Positions 1 to 8,011 of a DNA stretch of 16,993 nucleotides are shown in pieces; the first letter of the stretch is position 1, and the number at the start of each line of letters is the position of its first letter. A program made the translations under genes and the position numbers. Source of the DNA: Nitrospinota bacterium. GTDB taxonomy: Bacteria; Nitrospinota_A; UBA7883; JADGGD01. Under the pieces are notes generated by a model, which made no database searches, had not been told where the DNA came from, and worked only from the letters and a program-made list of their open reading frames with translations. Where the stretch lies: positions 1 through 16,993 of the forward strand of contig JADGCD010000021.1 in assembly GCA_015229165.1 (NCBI GenBank). The letters are read 5' to 3'.

Positions 1-1689
1 GCTGCCGATCCGGGCGATTCTTTGGGCGCGGTTGAGGCTCGCTTCGCTCTTGCGCAACTCCTCTTCCACTCTCTTGCGGTCGGTGATGTCGGAGACGAGG
101 GCGAACGAGCCGCGCTGGATTCCCCGGTCGTCGAAAAAGGGAGAGGCTCCAAAGAGGCAGGCGACCTGATCGCCGTCGGCCCGGTTCAGCGTGATCTCGT
201 ACGAGCTGTGGCGTCCGGCGCCCCGTTCCCGGAGCTGGGCGCGAAATATGGCCGCGTTGGCTTCATCGACAAAGTCGTAGATCGACCGACCCGGCAGCTC
301 CTTCGCGTCGATTCCCAGGATCGCCGCCATCCGGGCGTTGACCTCCAGGGTGACCGCTTCGCTGTCGATGAGCCAGAACCCCTGCATGGTGGTCTGGATG
401 ACCGACTGGAGCCGGGCCTCGCTACGGGTCAGCGCCCGTACGCTGCGCAGCCGCTCCAACTCCACCGACGCCCGCTGCGAAAAGATTCCCAGTAGCGCCA
501 GCGCATGCTCCTCGTCCCGCAACGGAGCGCCCTTCAGGACCACCATGACGCCGAGGGGTTCTCCCGCCCGGGAAAGAAGGGGCGCCCCCGCCATCCCTTC
601 GAAGCGGACCCCCGCAGGCGCCGGGAGGTCGGGGTAAAGATCGGAGACTCCCCGCTCGATAGCGACAAGGCGCTTTTCCGCCAACATCTTCCGGCACGCG
701 CCCCCCTCCCGCACCGGGATCTCCATTTTCTGATCCCCCCGGGGGCTGACGGCGATGCCGGTAAGCAGGGCGCCGGTGTCGTCCAACTCGGCGACGAAGG
801 CCATGTCCATGGCCAGCAGTTCGGTGAGCGACCGGGTGAGCGATTCGAAGAACTCCCGCTCCGACGCTGCGCCGATACCGGCGGCAACCAGACGGAACGC
901 CTCGTCGACGCGCCACTGTTCGGTGATGTCCTGCACCGCCCCGACCAGCCGCTCGGGCGCCCCTTCCCTGTCGGTCACGATGGTGATGAAGTCGCGCAAC
1001 CGTCGGCTCTCTCCGCCGGGACGGACGATCCGGAATTCGAGCGTTGTGGAGGTGAAGTCGGGAAGTCGGGCGATCATCCCGTCGTAAAGCGGGCGGTCGT
1101 CGGGGTGGATCATCCCCAGGAACGCTTCGACCGTCGGGACGAACGCGCGCGGATCGACCCCGAAAATGCGGTACGTCTGGGGGGTCCAGAAGAGGCGGTT
1201 CTCCTTCAGCCGCCATTCCCACGAGCCGGCGTCCATGAGCCGTTGCGACATGGCCAGAAGATCCCGCGCCTGCAACAGCTCCACGCTGGCGGAGGGGGCG
1301 TCGGTGGCAGGTCGAAAGAGGCCGCTTGCCAGCCGAACGCCGACGGCCTCGAAGAGCGTGGCGTCGATTTCGTAGGGGCGATCGACGCCGTCGGCGCAGC
1401 GAATGAACGCCGCCGACCGGGAAGGCGCCTCCCCTGTGGAGGCCAGCGCGACCCATTCCCGGAACCAGAGGTCGGTGTCCCGGTCATGTTCGGGGGGAAA
1501 GAGGGCGGTAAGGGGGGCGCCGAGCAGCTTCCTGCCGGTCAGTTCGCAAAGCGCACGGTTGGCGAATGCGACCGTTCCGTTGTCGACGCGCACGACCACC
1601 AGGGGGTCGGCGAGCCGCTCGGCCCATCGGCGAAAGAAAGAGTCAGGATCGATCAACGGGCTGGAAGCGTCGGGCGGAGTCATTTCCAT
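1..1689 (-). CDS. Multi-domain PAS/GAF sensor protein, C-terminal part beyond the left edge
   Basis: The reading frame is open from an ATG at 1689 to the first base of the window, giving 563 residues without a stop, so the gene is cut by the window edge. A Shine-Dalgarno-like AGAGGGGA lies just upstream of the ATG. Domains seen in order are PAS (about 20-115, with VVVRVDNGTVAFANRALCEL), a PAS_3-type fold (about 148-262, GSWEWRLKENRLFWTP and AVQDITEQ), GAF (about 275-412), PAS (about 425-540, ending LVSDITDRKRVEEEL) and the first residues of another PAS_3 (RAQRIARIGS). No signal peptide or membrane segment is seen, so it is probably a cytoplasmic sensor. The output domain (histidine kinase, GGDEF or EAL) lies outside the window and cannot be told. 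It sits 95 nt downstream of the small coiled-coil gene on the same strand and may share its transcript. A TGCTACGAT sequence about 20 nt upstream could be an extended -10 element of its own. Confidence 0.88.
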   Translation of the reverse strand, partial: MEMTPPDASSPLIDPDSFFRRWAERLADPLVVVRVDNGTVAFANRALCELTGRKLLGAPLTALFPPEHDRDTDLWFREWVALASTGEAPSRSAAFIRCADGVDRPYEIDATLFEAVGVRLASGLFRPATDAPSASVELLQARDLLAMSQRLMDAGSWEWRLKENRLFWTPQTYRIFGVDPRAFVPTVEAFLGMIHPDDRPLYDGMIARLPDFTSTTLEFRIVRPGGESRRLRDFITIVTDREGAPERLVGAVQDITEQWRVDEAFRLVAAGIGAASEREFFESLTRSLTELLAMDMAFVAELDDTGALLTGIAVSPRGDQKMEIPVREGGACRKMLAEKRLVAIERGVSDLYPDLPAPAGVRFEGMAGAPLLSRAGEPLGVMVVLKGAPLRDEEHALALLGIFSQRASVELERLRSVRALTRSEARLQSVIQTTMQGFWLIDSEAVTLEVNARMAAILGIDAKELPGRSIYDFVDEANAAIFRAQLRERGAGRHSSYEITLNRADGDQVACLFGASPFFDDRGIQRGSFALVSDITDRKRVEEELRKSEASLNRAQRIARIGS

Positions 1690-1784
1690 CAAGTTCCCCT
1701 CTTCTGCGCCTCATCGTAGCACGCCTCTTCTGTCTGGAAGCAGGGGGGAAATGAGGGTACGCGGTCCCGTGGAGGGATGGCGGC

Positions 1785-2066
1785 TCAGCCGTTGCGGATC
1801 GCCTCAATCGCCTGTTCGGTCTCCCGGTCGATCCGTTCCCGCTCCGCTTGAAAATCTTTCCGGGCGGCGGCGATCTGGTCGGCGAAATCGGGACGCCCGC
1901 CCGATTTCTTGATCTTCTCGTCGAGCATGATCTGGGCTTCGGCGATGCGGGCTTCCCCCACTTTGCGCCGTTCGGCGATCCGCTCTTTCTGCTCAGGGGT
2001 GAGGCATCGGGTCTGCCCCCCCATTTTGCCCGCCTTTTCCATCGCCAGTTCTTGGGCCGATTTCAC
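1785..2066 (-). CDS. Conserved small charged coiled-coil protein of unknown function
   Basis: This 93-residue protein is rich in Lys, Glu, Arg and Ala and is predicted to be almost wholly helical (SAQELAMEKAGKMGGQ, then LTPEQKERIAERRKVGEA and a long charged helix). The GTG at 2066 is preferred because AGGAG stands 7 nt upstream of it; an ATG at 2081 in the same frame overlaps that ribosome-binding site. The start lies inside the M48 protease gene, giving a 74-nt overlap in a different frame, which suggests translational coupling. The layout (KSAQELAME near the start, then a charged helix with an IAEAQIML-like core) resembles small uncharacterised proteins I recall from Gram-negative genomes, but no function is known to me. 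Confidence that it is a gene is good; confidence in any role is nil. Confidence 0.75.
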   Translation of the reverse strand: MKSAQELAMEKAGKMGGQTRCLTPEQKERIAERRKVGEARIAEAQIMLDEKIKKSGGRPDFADQIAAARKDFQAERERIDRETEQAIEAIRNG

Positions 2067-3102
2067 CTGATTTCTCCTCATGCAGTTCCAGTGTTTTCGA
2101 CCGGACCGGGACGATGGTCTTGACCACCATTCCCGACGTCAGCGGATCGTTGACGTCGGCCCCGTTGAGAGCCGCCGTCTCGATGGCCAGTCCTTCATCG
2201 CCGCTGGCGAACGCCGTCAGCGACCGCCACGACTCTCCGGCGGCGACCGTGCGCAACTGGATGGTGTACGGCGGGCGCCCCCCCGGTCCTTCGACTTTGC
2301 CGTAGGGGAGTCCGGCGATGGCTTCAAGGTAGCGGTCGCGGAAATCCTCCGCCTTCTTTTCCCGGGTCTTCAGAAGAGAGGACGCCTGGTCGGCTTCGAT
2401 GATCCGGGACACCGTGTCGGGGTGGGAGGCCATGAAGCCGTGATAGCCGATGGCTTTCTGCCGCTCCATGCGCCGCAGCGAATGGAGGAACCGGGACATC
2501 CCCGCCGGGTCGTATCCGGCGTCGTAGGCGGCGATCATGCCGATCCGGTCCGATTCCATCTCGTTCTCCCGCCCGTAGCCGGAGATGATCTGCTGGGAGA
2601 GGGACTGGCTCACCGCTACCCAGGCGCCCGCGTTTTGCCGGGCATCCTCGCTGGCCGCCAGAACCCCCAACGTCAGCAGGAGCGAGCCGAGGCTCTTTTT
2701 CATCTGCTTGACCGAGTGGTGCCCCACCACATGGCCGATTTCGTGGCCGAGAATGTTGGCAAGCTCCGCCTCGGAATTGACAGCAGCCAGCAACCCCCGG
2801 GTCACATAGATGTAGCCGCCGGGGAGGGCGAAAGCGTTGACCATGTCGGCGTCGATCACCTTGAACTGGTAATCGAACTCTGGGTCGAGGATGTGGCGCA
2901 ACACCCGCTTGCCGACAGTGGTCACATACTGCTGGAGATCGGGATCGGCCACCAACCCGTACTGGGCCACGATGGCCTTGTCGTTCTCCCGTCCGATCTC
3001 CTCTTCATCGGCGCCGTCGTAGAGGGCGCGGGCCGGGCCGGAAGCGCCAATAACGATCAGCGCCGTCAGGAGGGAAACGATAGCTCTTGCGCCGGACCTC
3101 AT
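1993..3102 (-). CDS. Secreted M48-family zinc metalloprotease (BepA/LoiP-like)
   Basis: The 369-residue protein starts with a signal peptide (MRSGARAIVSLLTALIVIGA, probable cleavage after GPARA near residue 26), so it should act in the periplasm. The M48 peptidase domain follows: HEIGH at 120-124 is the HExxH zinc site, ENEMESD at about 180-185 supplies the third zinc ligand, and SHPDTVSRI near 227 is also typical. The region 281-332 (IQLRTVAAGESWRSLT ... LTSGMVVKTI) looks like the small LysM-like C-terminal module seen in many family members. Family knowledge suggests a role in envelope or outer-membrane protein quality control, but no substrate can be read from sequence. The last 35 or so residues are glycine- and charge-rich and overlap the start of the next gene, so they look like an unconserved tail. 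The ATG has only a weak GAAGAG ribosome-binding site. It is first in a probable minus-strand operon and divergent from aguB. Confidence 0.9.
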   Translation of the reverse strand: MRSGARAIVSLLTALIVIGASGPARALYDGADEEEIGRENDKAIVAQYGLVADPDLQQYVTTVGKRVLRHILDPEFDYQFKVIDADMVNAFALPGGYIYVTRGLLAAVNSEAELANILGHEIGHVVGHHSVKQMKKSLGSLLLTLGVLAASEDARQNAGAWVAVSQSLSQQIISGYGRENEMESDRIGMIAAYDAGYDPAGMSRFLHSLRRMERQKAIGYHGFMASHPDTVSRIIEADQASSLLKTREKKAEDFRDRYLEAIAGLPYGKVEGPGGRPPYTIQLRTVAAGESWRSLTAFASGDEGLAIETAALNGADVNDPLTSGMVVKTIVPVRSKTLELHEEKSGEIGPRTGDGKGGQNGGADPMPHP

Positions 3103-3136
3103 GGTATAACTCTTCGCAAAATATTATCTTAGCATG
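3103..3136. promoter_or_regulatory. AT-rich divergent promoter region between the M48 protease gene and aguB
   Basis: This is a short AT-rich island in very GC-rich DNA. On the plus strand TATTAT at 3122-3127 is a 5/6 match to the -10 consensus. The minus strand reads TAAGATAATAT across the same bases. No clear -35 box is visible for either direction, so the assignment rests on base composition and position between two divergent genes. Confidence 0.35.
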
Positions 3137-3181
3137 GATTCTTCACCCCGCCTCAACCGGCGGCAACGGGAGAGAAACCGG

Positions 3182-4075
3182 ATGAACGGTCTTGGCGTCG
3201 GCGTCGTACAGATGGCCATGGGGCCGTCTGCGCCCCACAACATTGAGACGGCCAGACGGCTCGTCATTCGGGCGGCGAGCATGGGCGCACGGATCATTCT
3301 GCTGCCGGAGCTCTACAAGACCCCCTATTTTTGCACCGTCGAGGACGTGGCCCATTTCGATCTGGCCGAACCGCTGGAGGGGGAGAGTTTCGCCGCCTTC
3401 TCGCCGGTGGCCAGGGAGCAGGGGGTCTGGATCGTCGTCCCGATCTTCGAGCGGCGCGCCGCCGGGATTTACCACAACAGCGTCATTCTCATCGGCCCCG
3501 ATGGAACGCGGCAGGGGCTCTACCGAAAGACCCATATCCCCGACGACCCCGGTTTCCACGAGAAGCATTACTTCACTCCCGGCGACCTCGGCTACCCGGT
3601 GTTCGACGTGGGGGGGATTAAGGTGGCGGTCCTGATCTGCTGGGACCAGTGGTACCCGGAGGCGGCCCGGCTGGTGGCCCTCAAGGGGGCGCAGGTGATT
3701 TTCTATCCCACCGCCATCGGTTGGACGCCGTCGGAGAAGGAGGGCGAAGGGGCGATGCAGCACGACGCCTGGCGGACCGTCCAGCGGGGGCACGCCGTGG
3801 CCAACGGCCTGACCGTGGCCGTGGCCAACCGGTGCGGTTACGAGCCGACGCCGGGGGGGGAGGGGATCGAGTTCTGGGGCGGCAGTTTCATCGCCGGACC
3901 GATGGGGGAGATCGTGGCCGAAGCGGGTGAGGAGGAGACCGTGCTGGTGACGACGGTCGATCCGGCCGCCTCGGAGCGGATCCGCCGCATCTGGCCCTTC
4001 TTCCGCGACCGGCGGATCGACCTGTTCGGACCGTTGACCCAACGATTCATCGACGACGAGGAGCCCCGACCGTGA
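3182..4075 (+). CDS. aguB: N-carbamoylputrescine amidase
   Basis: This 297-residue member of the nitrilase superfamily hydrolyses N-carbamoylputrescine to putrescine, CO2 and ammonia. The Glu-Lys-Cys triad is visible as E43 (LLPELYKTPYF), K116 (YRKTHIPDDPGF) and C153 (LICWDQWYPEAARL). The YRKTHIPDDPGFHEKHYF and WDQWYPEAAR segments are characteristic of AguB rather than of other nitrilases. I chose the ATG at 3182 (MNGLGVGVVQMAMG) over an in-frame ATG at 3134: it has GGGAG upstream, the protein then starts at the first beta strand of the fold, and the length matches the family. Its stop overlaps the GTG start of aguA by 4 nt, so the two are almost certainly one operon for agmatine use and putrescine synthesis. 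A run of eight G (3853-3860) lies in the coding sequence. Confidence 0.95.
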   Translation: MNGLGVGVVQMAMGPSAPHNIETARRLVIRAASMGARIILLPELYKTPYFCTVEDVAHFDLAEPLEGESFAAFSPVAREQGVWIVVPIFERRAAGIYHNSVILIGPDGTRQGLYRKTHIPDDPGFHEKHYFTPGDLGYPVFDVGGIKVAVLICWDQWYPEAARLVALKGAQVIFYPTAIGWTPSEKEGEGAMQHDAWRTVQRGHAVANGLTVAVANRCGYEPTPGGEGIEFWGGSFIAGPMGEIVAEAGEEETVLVTTVDPAASERIRRIWPFFRDRRIDLFGPLTQRFIDDEEPRP

Positions 4076-5154
4076 CCCAGACCCCCGCCCGCCTCGGCTA
4101 TCGTTTCCCCGCCGAGTGGGAGCCGCACGAAGCGACGTGGCTTTCGTGGCCCAAGAATCCCGACGATTGGCCCGGCAAGATGACCGTCGTTCCGTGGGTC
4201 TATGCCGAGATGGTCCGGGCGTTGGCCCCCGGCGAGACCGTGCGAATACTGGTCAACGACGCTGCGATGGAGAAGCGGGCCGCCTCGGTGTTGCGCCGGG
4301 CGGGGGCGCCGCTGGACCGGGTGGAGTTCTGGCGGATGACCACCGACCGGAGCTGGACCCGCGATTTCGGCCCGATTCATCTGGTCGGCCCAAAGGGGAG
4401 AGCGATTCTCGACTTCCATTTCAACGGCTGGGCCAAATACGACGACTGGAAGAACGACACAAAGGTCGCCGCAAAAGTGGCGAAGCGGACAAAGCTTCCC
4501 CTGTTCGACGCGAAGCTGAACGGTCGCCCCCTGCGGCTGGAAGGGGGGGGGATAGAGGTCAATGGTCTCGGGACGGTCATTACCACCGAGGAGTGCTATC
4601 TCGACCCGAAGAAGCAGGTCCGCAACCCCGGCGTCGGTCGGGCCGACTACGAGCGTGCCTTCGCCGACTATCTGAACGCGCCCAACACCCTGTGGCTCAA
4701 CTGCGGCGTGGCGGGGGACGACACCCACGGGCATATCGACGACATCTGCCGCTTCGTCAATCCGACCACGCTGGTTTTGGCGGTGGAGAACGATCCGTCG
4801 GACGTGAACTACGAGCCGTTGCAGGAGAACCGGGAGCGGTTGCAGGGGATGCGATTGCAGGACGGCGCCCGCCCGACGGTAGCGGAGCTGCCGATGCCGG
4901 GGCCGATCGTCTATGACGGGAACCGTCTCCCGGCCTCTTACGCCAATTTCTACATCGCCAACGGGACGGTGATCGTCCCGACTTTCAACCACCCGAACGA
5001 CCGTGTCGCCCTCGGCATTCTGCAAGAGCTGATGCCCGACCGGCGCGTCGTCGGCATCCACGCCGTCGATCTGGTCTGGGGGCTCGGCACGCTCCATTGC
5101 CTGACGCAACAGGAGCCCGCGACTACGCGTCGCAGCGAGGGTCTCGCCCCCTGA
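4072..5154 (+). CDS. aguA: Agmatine deiminase
   Basis: This 360-residue peptidylarginine-deiminase-type enzyme converts agmatine to N-carbamoylputrescine, the substrate of the enzyme encoded just upstream. Visible family motifs are WTRDFGP (95-101), EGGGIE (157-162), GDDTHGHIDD (215-224, with H221 as the catalytic His) and GTLHCLTQQEPA (339-350, with C343 as the nucleophile). Translation starts at GTG 4072, which shares GTGA with the aguB stop; GAGGAG lies 8 nt upstream. The conserved part ends at QQEPA, and the last ten residues (TTRRSEGLAP) are encoded by DNA that includes a small hairpin repeat also found 130 nt downstream. The glycine triplet in EGGGIE is encoded by nine consecutive G (4543-4551). 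The aguB-aguA order and overlap support the arginine-decarboxylase route to putrescine, though no speA is in the window. Confidence 0.96.
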   Translation: MTQTPARLGYRFPAEWEPHEATWLSWPKNPDDWPGKMTVVPWVYAEMVRALAPGETVRILVNDAAMEKRAASVLRRAGAPLDRVEFWRMTTDRSWTRDFGPIHLVGPKGRAILDFHFNGWAKYDDWKNDTKVAAKVAKRTKLPLFDAKLNGRPLRLEGGGIEVNGLGTVITTEECYLDPKKQVRNPGVGRADYERAFADYLNAPNTLWLNCGVAGDDTHGHIDDICRFVNPTTLVLAVENDPSDVNYEPLQENRERLQGMRLQDGARPTVAELPMPGPIVYDGNRLPASYANFYIANGTVIVPTFNHPNDRVALGILQELMPDRRVVGIHAVDLVWGLGTLHCLTQQEPATTRRSEGLAP

Positions 5155-5289
5155 CGGGGTCTCGACGCCTTACCGTAAAGGGAAAATAGTCGGCGTCTCC
5201 GCCGCCTGCTCTTGGAAGGGTGGAGGAGGCTTGCGCCGAAAAGGTCGCCACGATTTTACGCGGGCGATGAGGGGCTCGCCCCCTTGACG
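5135..5289. repeat. Pair of imperfect GC-rich hairpin repeats at the convergent aguA/permease gene ends
   Basis: Copy 1 (5137-5156, GAGGGTCTCGCCCCCTGACG) and copy 2 (5269-5289) differ by one substitution and one inserted T. Each lies in a small hairpin: GCGAG-GGT-CTCGC at 5135-5147, and GGGCGA with TCGCCC enclosing eight bases at 5262-5281. Copy 1 overlaps the end of aguA, and copy 2 lies just beyond the permease stop codon. Neither is followed by a T-tract, so they are not classic intrinsic terminators. They could be a short dispersed repeat or Rho-dependent or 3'-end-protecting hairpins. Confidence 0.4.
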
Positions 5290-5293
5290 CCAC

Positions 5294-6013
5294 CTACCCC
5301 CATGGAAAGATCGCCGCGCCCATCAGCAGAATGAGGACGTAGACCGCCTTCTCGTAGGAGCGGGCGCCGCTTAGGGCGAAAAGGGTGGCGCCAAGGCCGG
5401 TTCCGAAGATCACCAGCGGGATCGCCACCAGAAACTGGTCGATGACGGCGCCGGTGGTGGCGCCGGTGGCGGCGTGGGCCACGATCACGATGATCCCGGC
5501 GAAGAAGAAGTAGCTGGCAAGGGTCGCCTTGACGATCTCTTTCCCCCGGTCGTGCAGGGTGACGTAAATAATTGCGGGGGGGCCGTTGGTCGACATCCCG
5601 GCGCCGAGGATTCCCGACGCGATTCCGGCCGCCACTCCCCATGCCGTTCCCGGCGAGAGGATCACCCGCTTCATGAAGAGACGGTAGGCGGCGTACCCGA
5701 CCAGCAGGAACGAGAGGATCATCCGGATGACCCGCTCGTCGGCGTAGTGGAACAGGGAGAGCCCCGGCGCCAGTCCGATGAGGGCGCCCGCCAGCAGGGG
5801 AATCACTGCCGTCCGGTCGGCTTTCCCCCGCATCTGGATATACAGAATCGTGTTGACGATCTGGCCGCACAAAGCCACCAGCGGCACGACCAACGACGGG
5901 GAGAGGAAAAAGGTCAGTAACGGGACGGTGATCAGGCCGAATCCGAACCCGGCGTACCCCTGCACCAGCGATCCGAAAAGGATGACCGCCGCGACTGGCA
6001 GAAGGGTCTCCAA
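5294..6013 (-). CDS. TSUP-family (TauE/SafE, formerly DUF81) membrane permease
   Basis: This is a very hydrophobic protein with about seven or eight membrane segments. It begins LLPVAAVILFGSLVQGYAGF, the GxxQGxxGFGFG pattern at the start of TSUP proteins, and has the second half-repeat AGIASGILGAGMSTNGPPAI. Known members export sulfite, sulfoacetate or related organosulfur anions, or take up similar compounds; the substrate here cannot be predicted. No ATG is available. The TTG at 6013, 4 nt after the trpA stop, places the start right at the first membrane segment and gives 239 residues. A TTG at 6055 inside trpA would add 14 residues and is possible. It follows trpA with almost no gap, so it is probably cotranscribed with trpBA, although a link to tryptophan synthesis is not established. 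Confidence 0.85.
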   Translation of the reverse strand: METLLPVAAVILFGSLVQGYAGFGFGLITVPLLTFFLSPSLVVPLVALCGQIVNTILYIQMRGKADRTAVIPLLAGALIGLAPGLSLFHYADERVIRMILSFLLVGYAAYRLFMKRVILSPGTAWGVAAGIASGILGAGMSTNGPPAIIYVTLHDRGKEIVKATLASYFFFAGIIVIVAHAATGATTGAVIDQFLVAIPLVIFGTGLGATLFALSGARSYEKAVYVLILLMGAAIFPWG

Positions 6014-6017
6014 GCGG

Positions 6018-6818
6018 TTAGCGCCCGTCCATGCCGTTGCGAACGGAGCGGACAAAGGCCCCCAGCGCCGCCGGGGCGTCGGCGGTCCGCTTGACGGAAC
6101 GGATCACCCTCATCGCCTGGCTACCGATGATGATTCCGTCGGCGACGGCGGCGAAGGCTTTCGCCTGCGCCGGGGTGGAGATGCCGAACCCCGCCAGAAC
6201 CGGGGTCTTGGTCATCCCCTTGAGGGTCTTGACGTCTTTGGCGATGGAGGCCGGTTTGGCGTCGGCTCCGCCAGTGACGCCGGTGACGTTGATGTAATAC
6301 AGGAACCCCGTACTGATCGCGGCGATCCGTTTCATCCGGGCCGGGCCGGAGGTGGGAGCGGCCAGCAGGATGGTGTCCAGCCCCGCTTTCCGCGCCGGTT
6401 CCAGAAACTCGTCGTACTCGTCCACCGGGGCGTCAGGGATGATGATCCCGTCGAACCCTGCAGCGGCGGCATCTTTCATGAAGCGGGGCGTTCCGTGGTT
6501 GATGACCAGCGTCGAGGCGAGCATGGCCACCAGCGGGACGTCGCAGCTTATGCGCAGTCTCTCCACCATCGCCAGCGACTTGATGACGTTGGTCCCCCCG
6601 GCGATGGCACGCAGGAACGACTCCTGAATCACCGGGCCGTCGGCCAGCGGGTCGGAGAAGGGGAGCCCCAGCTCCACGATGTCGGCGCCGTTGTCGGCGG
6701 CGGCTTTCACCAGATCGACGGTCCGGGCCAGCGACGGGTCACCGGCAGTCAGGAAGATGGTGAGCGCCTTGCGCTTTCCGCCGCGCAGACGGGTGAATGC
6801 CTGGTCGATCCTGCTCAC
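6018..6818 (-). CDS. trpA: Tryptophan synthase alpha subunit
   Basis: This 266-residue TIM-barrel protein cleaves indole-3-glycerol phosphate to indole and glyceraldehyde-3-phosphate and passes indole to TrpB. Catalytic E49 and D60 are both present in the stretch VELGLPFSDPLADGPVIQ, with numbering identical to the well-studied enteric enzyme. Other marks are TAGDPSLARTVDLV (24-37), PDAPVDE, INVTGVTGG and VLAGFGIST. The segment MLASTLVINHG replaces the more usual MTYxNPxxxxG but lies in a variable position. The start is GTG at 6818, sharing GTGA with the trpB stop, and a G-rich tract (GGGGGGGAA) upstream acts as a plausible ribosome-binding site. The 4-nt overlap with trpB is the usual arrangement for stoichiometric alpha2-beta2 subunits. 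Confidence 0.98.
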   Translation of the reverse strand: MSRIDQAFTRLRGGKRKALTIFLTAGDPSLARTVDLVKAAADNGADIVELGLPFSDPLADGPVIQESFLRAIAGGTNVIKSLAMVERLRISCDVPLVAMLASTLVINHGTPRFMKDAAAAGFDGIIIPDAPVDEYDEFLEPARKAGLDTILLAAPTSGPARMKRIAAISTGFLYYINVTGVTGGADAKPASIAKDVKTLKGMTKTPVLAGFGISTPAQAKAFAAVADGIIIGSQAMRVIRSVKRTADAPAALGAFVRSVRNGMDGR

Positions 6819-8011
6819 GGCCGTTCCCCCCCGTCGCCAAAGTAGCGTTGCGCCACTTCCACGTCTTTGTCGCCCCGACCCGACAGGCAGACCACCAGCG
6901 ACTGGTTCTTTTTCATCTTTTTCGCCAGCTTCAGGGCATAGGCCACGGCGTGGGCCGACTCGAACGCCGGGATGATCCCTTCCACTTTCGCCAGCGTCTC
7001 GAAGGCTTTGAGGGCCTCCTTGTCGGTGATGGCGCCATAGATGGCCCGCTTCGTGTCCTTGTAATAGCTATGTTCCGGCCCCACGCCGGGATAGTCGAGC
7101 CCGGCGGAGATGGAGTGGGTCTCCATGACCTGCCCGTCTGCGTCGAGCATAACGTAACTTTTCGCGCCGTGCAGGACGCCGACCTTTCCCCGGTTCAGCG
7201 GGGCGCCGTGACGCCCGGTGGAGAGGCCGTCGCCCGCCGCCTCAACGCCGTACAGGGCGACGGTGGCGTCGTCGTGGAAGGGGTGGAACAGCCCCATGGC
7301 GTTGGAGCCGCCGCCGACGCAGGCGACCAGCGCGTCGGGAAGGGCGCCTTCCTTCACCAGCATCTGGAGTTTCGTCTCCTCGCCGATGACCGCCTGAAAC
7401 TCCCGCACGATCTTCGGGAAGGGGGCGGGGCCGGCCACGGTGCCGACGATGTAGTGGGTCTCCCGGACGGTTCCGATCCAGTTGCGGATCGCCTCGCTCA
7501 TGGCGTCTTTGAGCGTCTTCGTGCCGCTGGTGACGGGGATGACGTTGGCGCCGAGCATCTTCATCCGGAAGACGTTGAGCTTCTGCCGCTCCATATCGAC
7601 GGCCCCCATGAAGACGTCGCACTTCAGGCCGAAAAGGGCGGCCGCCGTGGCGGTGGCGACCCCGTGCTGCCCGGCGCCGGTCTCGGCGATGACCCGCTTC
7701 TTCTTCATGCGGACGGCCAGCAGCGCCTGTCCCACGGTGTTGTTGATCTTGTGGGCGCCGGTGTGGTTCAGGTCTTCCCGCTTCAGGTAGATGCGGGCGC
7801 CCCCCACCTTTTCGGTGAGCCCCTTCGCGAAGTAGAGGGGGGTCGGGCGACCGATATAGGTGGAGCGGTACCGGTCGAGGAGCTTGCGGAACTCGGGAGA
7901 GGCCATGGCCTGCTCGAACTCCCGGTCCAGCGCTTCGAGCGCGGGCATCAGGGTTTCGATCACATAGCGGCCGCCGTAGACGCCGAAGTGGCCCTGCTCG
8001 TCTGGGGTCAT
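6815..8011 (-). CDS. trpB: Tryptophan synthase beta subunit
   Basis: This 398-residue PLP enzyme condenses indole with L-serine to give L-tryptophan. The PLP lysine is K88 in NHTGAHKIN; TGAGQHGVATATAAALFG (111-128) is the substrate-carboxylate loop, GGGSNA (235-240) binds the PLP phosphate, and HSISAGLDYPGVGPEHSY is the conserved indole-site region. The protein opens with GHFGVYGGRYVIETLMPALE, the classical TrpB1 N-terminus. The ATG at 8011 lacks a clear Shine-Dalgarno sequence; the stop of a 24-codon open frame upstream overlaps it. No other trp genes are in the window, so the rest of the pathway must be encoded elsewhere. It may be transcribed with the tRNA gene 156 nt upstream, since I see no terminator between them. 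Confidence 0.98.
   Translation of the reverse strand: MTPDEQGHFGVYGGRYVIETLMPALEALDREFEQAMASPEFRKLLDRYRSTYIGRPTPLYFAKGLTEKVGGARIYLKREDLNHTGAHKINNTVGQALLAVRMKKKRVIAETGAGQHGVATATAAALFGLKCDVFMGAVDMERQKLNVFRMKMLGANVIPVTSGTKTLKDAMSEAIRNWIGTVRETHYIVGTVAGPAPFPKIVREFQAVIGEETKLQMLVKEGALPDALVACVGGGSNAMGLFHPFHDDATVALYGVEAAGDGLSTGRHGAPLNRGKVGVLHGAKSYVMLDADGQVMETHSISAGLDYPGVGPEHSYYKDTKRAIYGAITDKEALKAFETLAKVEGIIPAFESAHAVAYALKLAKKMKKNQSLVVCLSGRGDKDVEVAQRYFGDGGERP

Noticed and set aside
505..1719. A 404-codon plus-strand frame at the left end
   Set aside because: It lies opposite a continuous PAS/GAF sensor frame on the minus strand whose motifs are clear, so it is a GC-driven shadow.
2080..3132. A 350-codon plus-strand frame opposite the M48 protease
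   Set aside because: Antisense shadow of a protease with a signal peptide and HEIGH zinc site; the translation has no domain features.
3838..5109. A 423-codon minus-strand frame opposite aguB/aguA
   Set aside because: Antisense to two enzymes with complete catalytic motifs; its translation shows only compositional bias.
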